Assembly (NCBI RefSeq): GCF_016901835.1
Contig: NZ_JACJKX010000007.1
Span: 1 to 64,000, forward strand
Reading direction: 5' to 3'
Length of the DNA stretch: 64,000 nucleotides
Source: Parasutterella secunda
Lineage (GTDB): Bacteria > Pseudomonadota > Gammaproteobacteria > Burkholderiales > Burkholderiaceae_F
Positions 50,801 to 59,166 of the stretch are shown piece after piece. The notes under the pieces are model-generated. The model had not been told where the DNA came from, made no database searches, and was given only the letters and a program-made list of their open reading frames with translations. Made by a program: the position numbers and the translations under genes. Positions within the stretch are counted from its first letter, which is position 1. Each line of letters opens with the position of its first letter.

Positions 50801-52279
50801 GATATCGCCGTTTTCATCATTGGTCAGCGTCACGTTTTCAAGCGTGATCGAATCGGCCACGTCCATGACAAGAGAGTTCGTGACCGTAGCATTGCTGATA
50901 GCCAAACTGCCTGTGCTGAATTGGGCGTGCTCGCCACTTGCAGCGGTTGCAGCATTAAATTTCACTTCCTGTCCGTTACCGTTAATGGCAATGGCACCCA
51001 TCCCGGTCACGTTGCCGGAAATATCCACCGCACCGTTGATCGTCATTTCGCCGTCAACGGCAATTGCCATCTTGTCATCAACAAAAACAGCACCGTTCAG
51101 TGTGCTCTTACTGCCTTTAGCGAAGGTAACACCGAAGTTTTCAGTTGTCGGATAGGCTCCCTGATCGTCGCTTGTTTGTTGACCGTCAGGAGGTGTCAAG
51201 GTGTGTTCCACATAAAGGGCGTAAGCATCACCGGCTTCAGATTGTGCAGAGAGAGTAGACTCACCGGTAAAGGTCAAATTCGCATTACCCGTCACATAAA
51301 CCGCAGTGGCTCGATTCTCTCCGATACCCTGAGCATTGACAGACAATGTACCGTTGGAGACAAAAGTACCGTTATCGGCAAAAATACCCGCAACATCGTC
51401 ACCTTGGGCATTGATCGTTAATGAAGCGCCTTCGCTAACGCTTACGGTTGCAAAGGTATCCGCATTATCCTTATCGGAGTAATGCATGAAAAGGGCATAT
51501 GAGGCACGATCTTGAGCGACATTATTGACCGAAATCGTGGCATTACCACGCTCAAACTCCATTTCCGGCGCATCAACTGCGTCGGCTGATAACAAGACGC
51601 CGTAGACATCCACACCGTTTGCATGGGTCGACGAGGCAGAAATCAGAGTCTCATCAGCCGAAAAGACGGCTTGACGTTTATGTTGAGCATCAGCGATCGG
51701 ATTTTCTAAAAGGTAACCGTACACAGCCGATTCGCCATGTTCATCACGCTGCATGTCGGCCGTGGCAGAAATCAACGTCTGACTGCCCGTGAAGTGGAGA
51801 ACGCCGCCTGCGTGATTAAAGCCCAACACTTCCAGATAGTTCGGTTGGGAAAGACCGGACACACTCACACTGATACTGGCATTATTGGCCGTAATCGTTT
51901 GATCCTGATCTATGCTGTGCACGCCGGAAATAAATGTCACATCCTGGTGACTGTCATCTCCATCTGCAAAAAGCACACCGAAATTCTCAAAGCCATTGGT
52001 AGCTCGAATTTCATCCAAATCAGATTGGGTGAAGCTTTGATCAATAGAAAGTGTGGGAGAAAGATTATCACCGGTTAGAAGGACTTGATTGGCTAAGACG
52101 TCGTGAGAATCGCCCTCGTCGTAAATCTTCACTGCAGTCCAATTGGTTAAATCAACTGCATCACCGGGTCTTTGTTGAGCTAAAGCTGAATGGGAAACTA
52201 AGCTAAATGAAGCTAATACCGCTGCCGCAATCAATGATGTGCGAAAGCGTTTGGTTTGGGGAGGGGCAGAAAATGCCAT
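47807..52279 (-). CDS. Large autotransporter (type Va) outer-membrane protein
   Basis: The ATG at 52279 follows AAGGAG. 1,490 residues. Signal peptide to about residue 34 (SLIAAAVLASFSLVSHSALA then QQRP). Passenger of about 1,150 residues made of short beta repeats rich in G, T, N, V (FTGESTLSAQSEAGDAYALY; GAVDISGNVTGMGAIAINGN), which should fold as a beta-helix. No protease triad or RGD seen. C-terminal barrel of about 260 residues from MTLTGNFDRTDGVTVWADVL to the terminal SIRARYAF, with the expected final phenylalanine. Single-gene unit with strong terminator. Adhesin-type role is inferred. Confidence 0.92.
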   Translation of the reverse strand: MAFSAPPQTKRFRTSLIAAAVLASFSLVSHSALAQQRPGDAVDLTNWTAVKIYDEGDSHDVLANQVLLTGDNLSPTLSIDQSFTQSDLDEIRATNGFENFGVLFADGDDSHQDVTFISGVHSIDQDQTITANNASISVSVSGLSQPNYLEVLGFNHAGGVLHFTGSQTLISATADMQRDEHGESAVYGYLLENPIADAQHKRQAVFSADETLISASSTHANGVDVYGVLLSADAVDAPEMEFERGNATISVNNVAQDRASYALFMHYSDKDNADTFATVSVSEGASLTINAQGDDVAGIFADNGTFVSNGTLSVNAQGIGENRATAVYVTGNANLTFTGESTLSAQSEAGDAYALYVEHTLTPPDGQQTSDDQGAYPTTENFGVTFAKGSKSTLNGAVFVDDKMAIAVDGEMTINGAVDISGNVTGMGAIAINGNGQEVKFNAATAASGEHAQFSTGSLAISNATVTNSLVMDVADSITLENVTLTNDENGDIEAEGKVVLGAGTTLINYGHFGSDDWVVQTGAKYLESLHDDVFDADGNALLTEGRFELAGGILGAIDDEDFMTGVIIRPDAGETEASVPSQFVVSAGDYSWKKVVVDRPVVNNTLALQVTGGSVSTQVLQATQGNASVTGGTLHADQLVSDGTFTMSVGEGGDFTVGKFVGRQGGQFSLSAGTMQAQEISLADGASLTIAKGTMLTTSSAQVFTTGLGENGTEAKVGGLKDGLAIKGSLTINDAKWNLAYSNTAYEAINSPVSTVTFTGTLVDNEGNERTEVGLDEIGDNPFSSTSVDLTVPADQEGGEATVDKTVGVKSLVVESGKAVSVAQNNTLTLFGTSGQSLELVTFGEDAGEKSIQLSGNLQLGGAAVENAQGTISHEVEMAENSQLVVDAGTFEINTVSGSGMIAVGNQNAAGNLTVGTLDHKGMIFIDPAWVDGQPMSEGSFLTVEQVSGDGLKADVIVGQNSTFVYGADKQAAVEAFDATKLQYGKDAIQAVMYIGAPLKVTTGSIYLNGKLDNMPTQGYEGLPQGGGVKLAAGTLAMFNVAGLTDKTFALEAVGTVEIDKEAKISLVNAEITDTGIGVIKAGAVEGVTAENINNVIVNANALMDVTLALNGNQITYTAERLAAGADTLVGTELADLLNTWQDAGLSYEEGTESVDRGTKFLSRLAYHTQFGVQTEAQAVEISNQAAALAATSGVYNAALDASELMNRSLDRRMTLTGNFDRTDGVTVWADVLGGFNQAKDLYGNGGYDMDLYGAVLGADTVAPCGAIVGAAVTVGKGDGGSKDAAIDVDNDVDFVGVSLYGSHRMGNFNSKIDIGYMHTKSDLSATAFGMDIGEEVKADAWTLGLGGEYLYKLGSIDIVPHAGLRWTRLDVDGYTGALKTESDTMDIFTVPLGVAFSGNVNVGSWSVAPMADISVVPSFGDDEATSKVRWSTATETIKTQVIDDAPVQMTLGVNAQTGNWTVGASYELDVGGDERMNNAFSIRARYAF

Positions 52280-52389
52280 AACATGTACTCCTTGTAAAAT
52301 CAAAAGAGATATATGTCATTGTAGGCTTTTAATCTGCCCAAAAAAGATTAATTGTCTTCTCTATACAACAAAGAGTTAGAGGCAAAATC

Positions 52390-52608
52390 TTAGCGGCGGC
52401 CGGCTGCCTGATCTTTGGGCGCTTGAGCCGGTGCGGCAGGCGCTTGAGCGGCAGAATCATCCTTTTCTTCTACCCATTCCGGGAACCATGCATCCGGATC
52501 ATCCACCTCTTTGCCCCAGCCGGCAATAATGGCGGCTACGACAACAATCACGAACAAAATGTTGAGAATCAGACGAATGGTCTTTTTAATTTGGGCCATA
52601 TCGGGCAT
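52390..52608 (-). CDS. Small single-pass membrane protein
   Basis: 72 residues, GAGGAG upstream of the ATG. One helix LILNILFVIVVVAAIIAGWG, then an acidic segment (KEVDDPDAWFPEWVEEKDDS) and an alanine/proline/glutamine tail (AAQAPAAPAQAPKDQAAGRR). Probably inner-membrane with an extended tail. Function unknown. Three bases separate it from the upstream gene's stop, so it is the last gene of the dxr-to-52390 direction or of a short local operon. Confidence 0.7.
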   Translation of the reverse strand: MPDMAQIKKTIRLILNILFVIVVVAAIIAGWGKEVDDPDAWFPEWVEEKDDSAAQAPAAPAQAPKDQAAGRR

Positions 52609-52611
52609 GGA

Positions 52612-53106
52612 TTACTCCTCTTCAGACTTATCCACAGGAGGGGTTTCATCGGGAGCAAGGCCTGCAAAATAATGGGCCCAGCCGCTCATGAAAGCATAAT
52701 ATTCTTTTCGCGAAATGGGTTCTTTACCCTGCTGCGGGGCTCGGGCATGCTCAAGAAACGCCTCTAAAAAACGCCCGAGCGCACGAACGATCACGTCGTC
52801 TTCCCCTTCGCCCTCATGACGCGCCAAGTGTTCACGCAGGGGGTCACCTGCCCAATGAACTTTCTTATTGATGCGTTTGTCTTTGACCCTACCTTGGAAA
52901 ATGCCCAATAAGTCTTCGTACACATCCTTAGCCTGATCGTGAATATCGGCTGCCTCCGGATGATACGGTTCATTTTCCTTGATCCATTGACTCGTTGAGA
53001 CCGTGATGGCCAATTCTTCCAGAAGCTCCATCACGATATCGGGGTTACTCACATCAATCAAAGGCAATTGTTTGACCGGTTTACTCAATTGACCGAATAA
53101 TGCCAT
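52612..53106 (-). CDS. Hypothetical cytosolic protein
   Basis: 164 residues starting MALFGQLSKPVKQLPLIDVS. Helical, charged: VMELLEELAITVSTSQWIKE, YHPEAADIHDQAKDVYEDLL, ADDVIVRALGRFLEAFLEHA-like helix near residue 110, then SRKEYYAFMSGWAHYFAGLA. Not recognised. Sits between a DUF1178 gene and the small membrane protein, with which it is coupled. Confidence 0.7.
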   Translation of the reverse strand: MALFGQLSKPVKQLPLIDVSNPDIVMELLEELAITVSTSQWIKENEPYHPEAADIHDQAKDVYEDLLGIFQGRVKDKRINKKVHWAGDPLREHLARHEGEGEDDVIVRALGRFLEAFLEHARAPQQGKEPISRKEYYAFMSGWAHYFAGLAPDETPPVDKSEEE

Positions 53107-53125
53107 TTTTCATTCACCTGCTAAC

Positions 53126-53554
53126 TTAATTATTCTCATGCACGACGCCTTCGGGCAGAGGCAATACACCGATCCCTTCATCGAGAAGTTCTTCGGCTTC
53201 TTCAACGGTACAGCGCCCGTGAATTCGACGTTGCGGCGCTTTACCCTGATGCACGGCGCGAGCCTCTTCTGCAAAACGTTCCCCTACGTTTTCACTGTCC
53301 TTTAAAAGGGTACGGGCAGCGCTGTAAACCTTGCTGCGAATTTCAGCCTCAAGTTCCCTGTCGGACATTTCCGTTTTGGCTTTATCGCGCGAAGCCAACA
53401 CATAAGAGGCGGTCGGCACCCGTTTGACATTGGTCGTATCGCAATAAGGACACGCCACGAGATGAGCCTTGATTTGTTCGTCGAGACTTTCGACCGAATC
53501 AAACCAACCCTCAAACCGATGACCGAATTCGCAAACGCAATTGAAAACTTTCAA
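53126..53554 (-). CDS. DUF1178 family protein
   Basis: Family members begin MKVF, which here corresponds to a TTG at 53554. A GTG at 53563 is in frame. 142 residues. KVFNCVCEFGHRFEGWFDSV, DEQIKAHLVACPYCDTTNVK RVPTASYVL show the two CxC/CPYC zinc-ribbon-like pairs of DUF1178. The C-terminus has RRIHGRCTVEEAEELLDEGI GVLPLP, also typical. Function is unknown in all species. Frequently near lipid A and tRNA/rRNA genes in betaproteobacteria. Confidence 0.8.
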   Translation of the reverse strand: MKVFNCVCEFGHRFEGWFDSVESLDEQIKAHLVACPYCDTTNVKRVPTASYVLASRDKAKTEMSDRELEAEIRSKVYSAARTLLKDSENVGERFAEEARAVHQGKAPQRRIHGRCTVEEAEELLDEGIGVLPLPEGVVHENN

Positions 53555-53582
53555 GAAGAGCACCCAAAGAGTTCAAAGACTG

Positions 53583-54392
53583 TTATTTTAGCGTTTTCGC
53601 CTGAAGTCGGCGCCGTCTTTGCTCGAAAAGACAAACCGCTGCCGCAGCCCCGACGTTAAGCGACTCACAATCTTTGATAATCGGAATATAAAGCCGTTTA
53701 TCGGCAACCGATAAAGCGGCTTCACTCAAGCCCGGCCCTTCAGCACCCATCATCCAAACGGTGTGATGCGCTTCCCAATTGGGCGTCTCGTAAAGATCTG
53801 AGCCCCCGCGGGCGTCGGCGGCCAAGCGTGTTGCATCAAAAGCCCCGGCTAAATCCGTCACGTCCACGTTTTCATAAAGTCGTGCGGCAAAATGCGCCCC
53901 CATCCCCGCTCTGAGCGCCTTGGGTGACCAAAGGGAGGCACTGTCGCGGCTTGCTGCAATAACCGTGACGCCTGCGGCGACGGCCGTACGAATCAGCGTG
54001 CCGACGTTACCCGGATCCTGCACGCCGTCAAGATAAAGGACGTCACAGTCGGCATTCTGAGGTAACGGTTCTTCTTTAATCCTCACTTCGGCAATGACGC
54101 CAGCTCCATGCTCCACGGGTGAAATCTGATCGTAGAGTTTATTGTCCAGAACGTAACAGTCCACACCTTCATCAGACCAACGTCGGACAACGTCGCCAAC
54201 CTCGTCGCTCACACCGGAGGCCCTGAAAATTAAAGCTGCCGGTTTAATTTTTCTTTCAGAAAGAGTGAGCACCAAATGAGCACCTTCGGCTAAGGTCGCT
54301 CCTTCCTTTTTAATAAAACGGGTATTGTCAGCGAGTTTTTTCCAACGCTTGAATTTCGCGTTTGCATCACTTTGAATGGTTTGATAACGCAT
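53583..54392 (-). CDS. TrmH/SpoU-family RNA 2'-O-methyltransferase
   Basis: Start MRYQTIQSDANAKFKRWKKL at 54392. It overlaps rnhB by 26 bases. 269 residues. N-terminal L30e-like substrate domain (FIKKEGATLAEGAHLVLTLS), then the SPOUT knot: LYLDGVQDPGNVGTLIRTAV, WMMGAEGPGLS, IPIIKDCESLNVGAAAAVCL. Methylates a ribose in rRNA or tRNA. The exact site cannot be told. Last gene of the envelope cluster in reading direction before the DUF1178 gene. Confidence 0.88.
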   Translation of the reverse strand: MRYQTIQSDANAKFKRWKKLADNTRFIKKEGATLAEGAHLVLTLSERKIKPAALIFRASGVSDEVGDVVRRWSDEGVDCYVLDNKLYDQISPVEHGAGVIAEVRIKEEPLPQNADCDVLYLDGVQDPGNVGTLIRTAVAAGVTVIAASRDSASLWSPKALRAGMGAHFAARLYENVDVTDLAGAFDATRLAADARGGSDLYETPNWEAHHTVWMMGAEGPGLSEAALSVADKRLYIPIIKDCESLNVGAAAAVCLFEQRRRRLQAKTLK

Positions 54393-54990
54393 CAATAACC
54401 TCCGTGACGGGGGCAAATGTTTTTCTGTGAATCGGAGTCGGTCCGAAACGATGCAAAGCCTCAATATGCACCTCTGTCCCATAGCCCACATTATGCTCAA
54501 AACCGTACTGGGGATAACGCTCAGCCATTTTGATCATATAGGCATCGCGGGTGGTTTTGGCAATGATGGAAGCGGCAGAAATTTCAGGCACCAAATCATC
54601 GCCTTTAACAATGGCTTCACTGAGCCACTTCCAACGAGGGAGTTTATTGCCGTCAACACGCACAAAATCGGGTTCAACCGACAATCGCTCAACAGCGAGT
54701 TTCATGGCGCGAAGCGTCGCCTGCAGGATATTGATTTCGTCAATCACCTCAGGCCCCATCTCTGCGACCGACCAAGCAAGCGCCTTGGCTTTAATCTCTT
54801 CGGCCAACTCTTCTCGCCTGTGGGGAGCAAGCTTTTTACTGTCTCGCAACCCTTCAATGGGATTGGCGGGATCCAAAATCACCGCTGCGGCCACAACGGG
54901 TCCTGCAAGGCACCCCCGTCCGACTTCGTCGACACCCGCTACATGCGTAAATTGGTCAATAGAAAAGAGATCAAGACAGGAATTTTGCAT
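54367..54990 (-). CDS. rnhB: Ribonuclease HII
   Basis: ATG at 54990 (MQNSCLDLFSIDQF), two bases after the lpxB stop. 207 residues. GVDEVGRGCLAGPVVAAAVI with the catalytic Asp-Glu pair, LRDSKKLAPHRREELAEEI, then VDGNKLP and KGDDLVPEISAASIIAKTTR D completing the DEDD site. Degrades RNA in RNA-DNA hybrids and removes single ribonucleotides. The lpxB-rnhB-TrmH order is common in beta- and gammaproteobacteria. Confidence 0.94.
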   Translation of the reverse strand: MQNSCLDLFSIDQFTHVAGVDEVGRGCLAGPVVAAAVILDPANPIEGLRDSKKLAPHRREELAEEIKAKALAWSVAEMGPEVIDEINILQATLRAMKLAVERLSVEPDFVRVDGNKLPRWKWLSEAIVKGDDLVPEISAASIIAKTTRDAYMIKMAERYPQYGFEHNVGYGTEVHIEALHRFGPTPIHRKTFAPVTEVIDALSNHSK

Positions 54991-54992
54991 GG

Positions 54993-56132
54993 TTATTGAC
55001 CGCAAACCTGAGCGATCGCATCGGCCGCTAATTGAGGAGTATCGCGTAAAAGGGACTCATGCATTTGCGTAAAACGATCCATCAGACGCGCGTCGTTTCG
55101 GCGTTCATACTCACGCCAAAGGGCATAGGCCAAAGTTTCGGCGCGACAGTAGTACTGAAGCAATTCGGGCACCAGGCGTTCGCCTGCCAAAATATTCGGA
55201 AGACTCACGAAATCAATGATGCCTTTTTTCTGCATGAGAATACCGGTGAGTCCCGGCATGGCGTAACCCACCACCATGGGACGCTTAAACAAGGCCGCTT
55301 CAAGCGTAGCCGTACCCGATGCTACCAAAACGGCATCACTTGCCTGCATAACCGTGTGACTATCCGAGGCAATGATGCGGGTTACCGCCTGCGCTTTAGG
55401 GAAATTTTTGAGAACTTCTTTAATCTGGCTTTCTCTGGCCCGATCAGCCGCCGGCACTAAAAAGAGGCTTCGTTTATCAAATTCGAGAACTTTTTCGCAG
55501 GCGCCGAAAAAGTGCGGTCCGCACCAGGCGACTTCTGCCTGACGCGATCCCGGTAAGACCGCGAAAACCGGTCCCGTGGGATCAATCCCCAATTTTTCAC
55601 GAGCCGCATCCTTATCAGGCTCCATCGGGATTTCCCGAGCCAAGGGGTGTCCGATGTAGGTCGACTCAATTCCGGCCTCATCCATGAGCTTTTTCTCAAA
55701 GGGGAAAATAAGCAGCATGTGATCGACTGCCCGCTTGATCTGATGAATACGCTCGGGGCGCCACGCCCAAATTGAAGGGCAGACAAAGTGAATGGTTTTA
55801 ATCCCTTCGCGTCTCAAATATTCCTCAATGGCGAGATTAAAGTCCGGTGCATCCACGCCGATAAAAGCACGGGGGGCAAGTTGCGCCACACGGCGCTTCA
55901 TCTCGCTTCTTAACTTTAAAAGTGAGGGAAGCTTTTTAATCACTTCGACGTAGCCGCGAACAGAAAGCGCCCGGCTGTGATGCCAAGCATCGAGTCCTGC
56001 CGCAATCATCCGATCGCCGCCGATCCCGTACATTTTTTCATCGGGATAACGGTGGGCGACCTGCGGCAGCACCAAAGAGGCGATAAAGTCGCCGGAGGTT
56101 TCTCCGGCGAGCCAGACCAGATCACGAGCCAT
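54993..56132 (-). CDS. lpxB: Lipid A disaccharide synthase
   Basis: 379 residues. N-terminal VWLAGETSGDFIASLVLPQV is the family signature. Further MYGIGGDRMIAAGLDAWH, FIGVDAPDFNLAIEEYLRRE, FVCPSIWAWRPERIHQIKRA, and VASGTATLEAALFKRPMVVG Y. It condenses UDP-diacylglucosamine with lipid X to the tetraacyl disaccharide, on the inner face of the cytoplasmic membrane. The start overlaps the lpxA stop by one base. Confidence 0.96.
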   Translation of the reverse strand: MARDLVWLAGETSGDFIASLVLPQVAHRYPDEKMYGIGGDRMIAAGLDAWHHSRALSVRGYVEVIKKLPSLLKLRSEMKRRVAQLAPRAFIGVDAPDFNLAIEEYLRREGIKTIHFVCPSIWAWRPERIHQIKRAVDHMLLIFPFEKKLMDEAGIESTYIGHPLAREIPMEPDKDAAREKLGIDPTGPVFAVLPGSRQAEVAWCGPHFFGACEKVLEFDKRSLFLVPAADRARESQIKEVLKNFPKAQAVTRIIASDSHTVMQASDAVLVASGTATLEAALFKRPMVVGYAMPGLTGILMQKKGIIDFVSLPNILAGERLVPELLQYYCRAETLAYALWREYERRNDARLMDRFTQMHESLLRDTPQLAADAIAQVCGQ

Positions 56133-56932
56133 CAGTCGTTCTTCGGACGGATAATACCGCGTTCACTCGAGGCGATGAAGTCACGCATGAGCTTGAGCTC
56201 GCGGCTCACCTGAGGATTGTTGGCGATAATCACATCAAGCGCTTGCACGGCTTCAGCAATACGCAAGCCGTCACGGTAAATCACCTTGTAAGCAGCCTTA
56301 AAAGCGTTGAGGGCTTTCAAATCGTACCCTGCACGACGCAAACCGACGATATTTAAACCGTGCGGTTCGGCGGGATTGCCGTTACAGATGACAAAGGGAG
56401 GCACATCCATCACAAGAATGGAGCCGCCGCCCACCATCGCGCCTTCACCGATTCGGCAGAATTGATGCACGCCTGCCTGCCCGCCGATGATCGCACGATT
56501 GGCCACGATGCTGTGGCCAGCCAATCCGACGTTATTGGCCAAAATCGTATCGTCGCCGATGATGCAATCGTGAGCGATGTGAACGTTAGCCATAAAAAGA
56601 TTGCGGTTACCGACAACGGTAATGCCGTGATCCTGGACCGTACCGGTCGCAATGGTGACATGCTCACGAATGACGTTGTCATCGCCGATAATCAAACGCG
56701 TATCCTCACCTTTGTATTTTTTATCCTGAGGTTCGCAGCCGACACTGGCATTGGGGAAAATACGATTGCGTTCACCGATTTGCGTATTGCCCAAGATATT
56801 CACATGCGAAATGAGTTCGGTACCCGCACCGATTTTCACTTTCGGTCCGATCACGCAAAACGGTCCGACGACCACGTCATCGGCCAATTCCGCAGAGGGG
56901 TCAACTAAAGAAAAATGATGAATTTTTGCCAT
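56132..56932 (-). CDS. lpxA: UDP-GlcNAc acyltransferase
   Basis: 266 residues, standard length. Left-handed beta-helix hexapeptides (VVVGPFCVIGPKVKIGAGTE, VIREHVTIATGTVQDHGITV), the active-site histidine in ANVHIAHDCIIGDDTILANN, VGLAGHSIVANRAIIGGQAG VHQFCRIG and the C-terminal helices with GLNIVGLRRAGYDLKALNAF. First enzyme of lipid A synthesis. 86 bases separate it from fabZ, otherwise the cluster is tight. Confidence 0.97.
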   Translation of the reverse strand: MAKIHHFSLVDPSAELADDVVVGPFCVIGPKVKIGAGTELISHVNILGNTQIGERNRIFPNASVGCEPQDKKYKGEDTRLIIGDDNVIREHVTIATGTVQDHGITVVGNRNLFMANVHIAHDCIIGDDTILANNVGLAGHSIVANRAIIGGQAGVHQFCRIGEGAMVGGGSILVMDVPPFVICNGNPAEPHGLNIVGLRRAGYDLKALNAFKAAYKVIYRDGLRIAEAVQALDVIIANNPQVSRELKLMRDFIASSERGIIRPKND

Positions 56933-57018
56933 AATGGCTCGCCTTATCTCGGTTGTTAATCATGGCCGGCAACAAACGGCATCCGCCGGCCTCGCGGCTT
57001 GTTGACTCACGGAGTCGG

Positions 57019-57468
57019 TCAATCCATCTTGCGACGAGCGCACATCATCGTGGCCACACAGGCAACCTGATCGTCCACCATGGCCGTTGCTTCAAACTTA
57101 CCGATACCGGCACGATCCTTGATAAAGTGGCAGTGAATGCGCAATTGATCACCCGGCTGCACTACCTTCTTAAAGCGGGCATTGTCGATACCGGCAAAGA
57201 AATAGAGCGAACCGTCATTGCGCTGCTCTTCGGTCAAGCGAGCCAAAGCCAACACGGCGCAGGCCTGAGCCATCGATTCGATGATCAATACACCGGGCAT
57301 CACCGGGCATTCCGGGAAGTGGCCTTGGAACTGAGGTTCGTTGGCGGTGATGTTTTTAATCACAACAGCCGTCGTCAAATCTTCGGAAACACTTTCCACA
57401 CGGTCAATCAGCAAAAACGGATAGCGGTGCGGAAGATACTTCAGAATATCTTGAATGTTGTATTTCAT
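57019..57468 (-). CDS. fabZ: 3-hydroxyacyl-ACP dehydratase FabZ
   Basis: 149 residues from the ATG at 57468 (MKYNIQDILKYLPHRYPFLL). A GTG at 57477 that overlaps the lpxD stop is also possible and lies closer to AAGG. Hot-dog fold motifs: LPHRYPFLLIDRV, NEPQFQGHFPECPVMPGVLI IESMAQACAVL with catalytic His and Glu. Dehydrates 3-hydroxyacyl-ACP, competing with LpxA/LpxD for the same substrate pool, which explains its place between them. Confidence 0.95.
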   Translation of the reverse strand: MKYNIQDILKYLPHRYPFLLIDRVESVSEDLTTAVVIKNITANEPQFQGHFPECPVMPGVLIIESMAQACAVLALARLTEEQRNDGSLYFFAGIDNARFKKVVQPGDQLRIHCHFIKDRAGIGKFEATAMVDDQVACVATMMCARRKMD

Positions 57469-57473
57469 TTTGT

Positions 57474-58571
57474 TCACTTACCTTCATTGGAATTGTCAAG
57501 TTTGGCTAAAGCCTCTTCGAGCGCACGCAGACGTTTGCGCATTTGAGGCAATTGTTTAATCAACACAGCCGAGCGTTCAAAGTCACGGTTGGGCATTGCA
57601 GGGAAAAAGCCCATCATAAGCTTCACATCGTCCGGGAAAGAAACCACGGTCGTGGCCGGTCCCACCGTCACGCCGCTCGGAATCGTAATATGACCGTTGA
57701 TGTTGGCTGCGCCCCCCACGGTCACGTGATCGCCTAAAGTGGTGGATCCTGCCATACTGGCCGCACCGGCCATCACGCAGTGCTCGCCGATTCGGCAGTT
57801 GTGGGCAATCTGAATGAGGTTATCGATCTTCGTGCCCTTGCCGATCACCGTATCATCGAGTGCGCCGCGGTCAACCGCCGTATTGGCACCGATTTCCACA
57901 TCGTCTTCAATGCGGACACTGCCGATCTGGGGAATTTTGACCCATTCCCCGTTAAAGGGAGCAAATCCGAAACCGTCGCCGCCGATGACGCAGCCTGACT
58001 GCAAAATGCAGCGTGCACCGATCGTACAGTGATGATCAACCGTCACATTAGGGTGCAGTCTCGTGTCTTCACCGATCACCGAGCCCAGGCCCACCACGCA
58101 ATTGGCACCGATCCAAGCCCGAGCGCCGATCACGGCATGATCTTCAATGACGGCTCCGGCGTCAACACGGGCCGTCGGATCCACTTTAGCAGTAATGGCC
58201 ACGGAAGCATGCGGATGAATGCCGCTTGCAAATTTGGATTCAAGTTTCTCCACAACTTGAAGTGCAAAGGCAAACCACGCATAGGGATCAGGCGTAATCA
58301 CCATCGCACGGGGGCATTCTTCGCCATAAATCTTTTCTTTATCTTCCTGACGAAGGACAACGACCCCGGCCTGACAGTCTTTGACTTCACCGATATATTT
58401 AGAATTGGCCAAAAAGGCCACTTCATCGGGTTTGGCATGACTTAACGCACCGATACTGCGCACGCAGACCCCTTCGAAAGGTCCCACCAATTCCTGCGCC
58501 AGACGTCCGGCGCTCTGACGACGCACGGCTTCAACCAAAGCCACGATCGGATAAGCAGTTCTTTGGGTCAT
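57474..58571 (-). CDS. lpxD: UDP-3-O-acylglucosamine N-acyltransferase
   Basis: 365 residues. N-terminal uridine-binding domain ([20 protein letters not shown]), beta-helix repeats ([32 protein letters not shown]), active-site histidine region [20 protein letters not shown] and the C-terminal helical arm with [20 protein letters not shown]. Adds the N-linked hydroxyacyl chain in lipid A synthesis. Four bases after the skp stop. Confidence 0.96.
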   Translation of the reverse strand: MTQRTAYPIVALVEAVRRQSAGRLAQELVGPFEGVCVRSIGALSHAKPDEVAFLANSKYIGEVKDCQAGVVVLRQEDKEKIYGEECPRAMVITPDPYAWFAFALQVVEKLESKFASGIHPHASVAITAKVDPTARVDAGAVIEDHAVIGARAWIGANCVVGLGSVIGEDTRLHPNVTVDHHCTIGARCILQSGCVIGGDGFGFAPFNGEWVKIPQIGSVRIEDDVEIGANTAVDRGALDDTVIGKGTKIDNLIQIAHNCRIGEHCVMAGAASMAGSTTLGDHVTVGGAANINGHITIPSGVTVGPATTVVSFPDDVKLMMGFFPAMPNRDFERSAVLIKQLPQMRKRLRALEEALAKLDNSNEGK

Positions 58572-58575
58572 GATT

Positions 58576-59070
58576 TTATTTTCCTAAAGCTTTGATCACC
58601 TGATCGGTAATGTCCACATTGGGGCCGACGTACACGGCCTCCTGAACGATCAGGTCATACTTGCCCTTTCGGGCGATGTCGCGAATGATATCGTTGCTGC
58701 GCATCAGAATGGATTGCAGTTCTTCATTTCTGCGACGATTTAAATCTTCACGCAATTCACGTTCACGGCGCTGCAGGGAACGCTCACGATCGGCAAGTTT
58801 TCGCTCTTCGGCCATGCGTTCGGTATTGGACATTTTCGCCACGCGTTTTTGGAATTTTTCCACGTCGGCTTTCAACGCCCTTGCCGAGACAGAAAGCGAT
58901 TTTTCACGGCTTGCGAATTCTTTTTCAAGCTTTACTTGAGCTTCGTGTGCAGCCGCACTTTCCCGAAGAATACGATCGGGATTGACCACACCGATCTTGG
59001 TGTCGGCCGCAGCCGACTGAGCCACTACTGCTAACGCCAAACCCAACGTAAGCACCAACTTTTTGAGCAT
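58576..59070 (-). CDS. skp: Periplasmic chaperone Skp (OmpH)
   Basis: Start [20 protein letters not shown] at 59070. Signal peptide cleaved after SAAA. 164 residues. Mature [27 protein letters not shown] is the family N-terminus, then long coiled-coil tentacles ([20 protein letters not shown]) and [26 protein letters not shown] at the end. Trimeric chaperone that carries unfolded outer-membrane proteins to BamA, encoded 97 bases upstream. Confidence 0.93.
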   Translation of the reverse strand: MLKKLVLTLGLALAVVAQSAAADTKIGVVNPDRILRESAAAHEAQVKLEKEFASREKSLSVSARALKADVEKFQKRVAKMSNTERMAEERKLADRERSLQRRERELREDLNRRRNEELQSILMRSNDIIRDIARKGKYDLIVQEAVYVGPNVDITDQVIKALGK

Positions 59071-59166
59071 ATTTTCATGCACTCCATGTACGCTCAAGGG
59101 AAAGGCGGTCCGATAAAACCCCTTTCCCCCGAATTTTCACTCTCCGCTCGTCAAACGGTACAGACG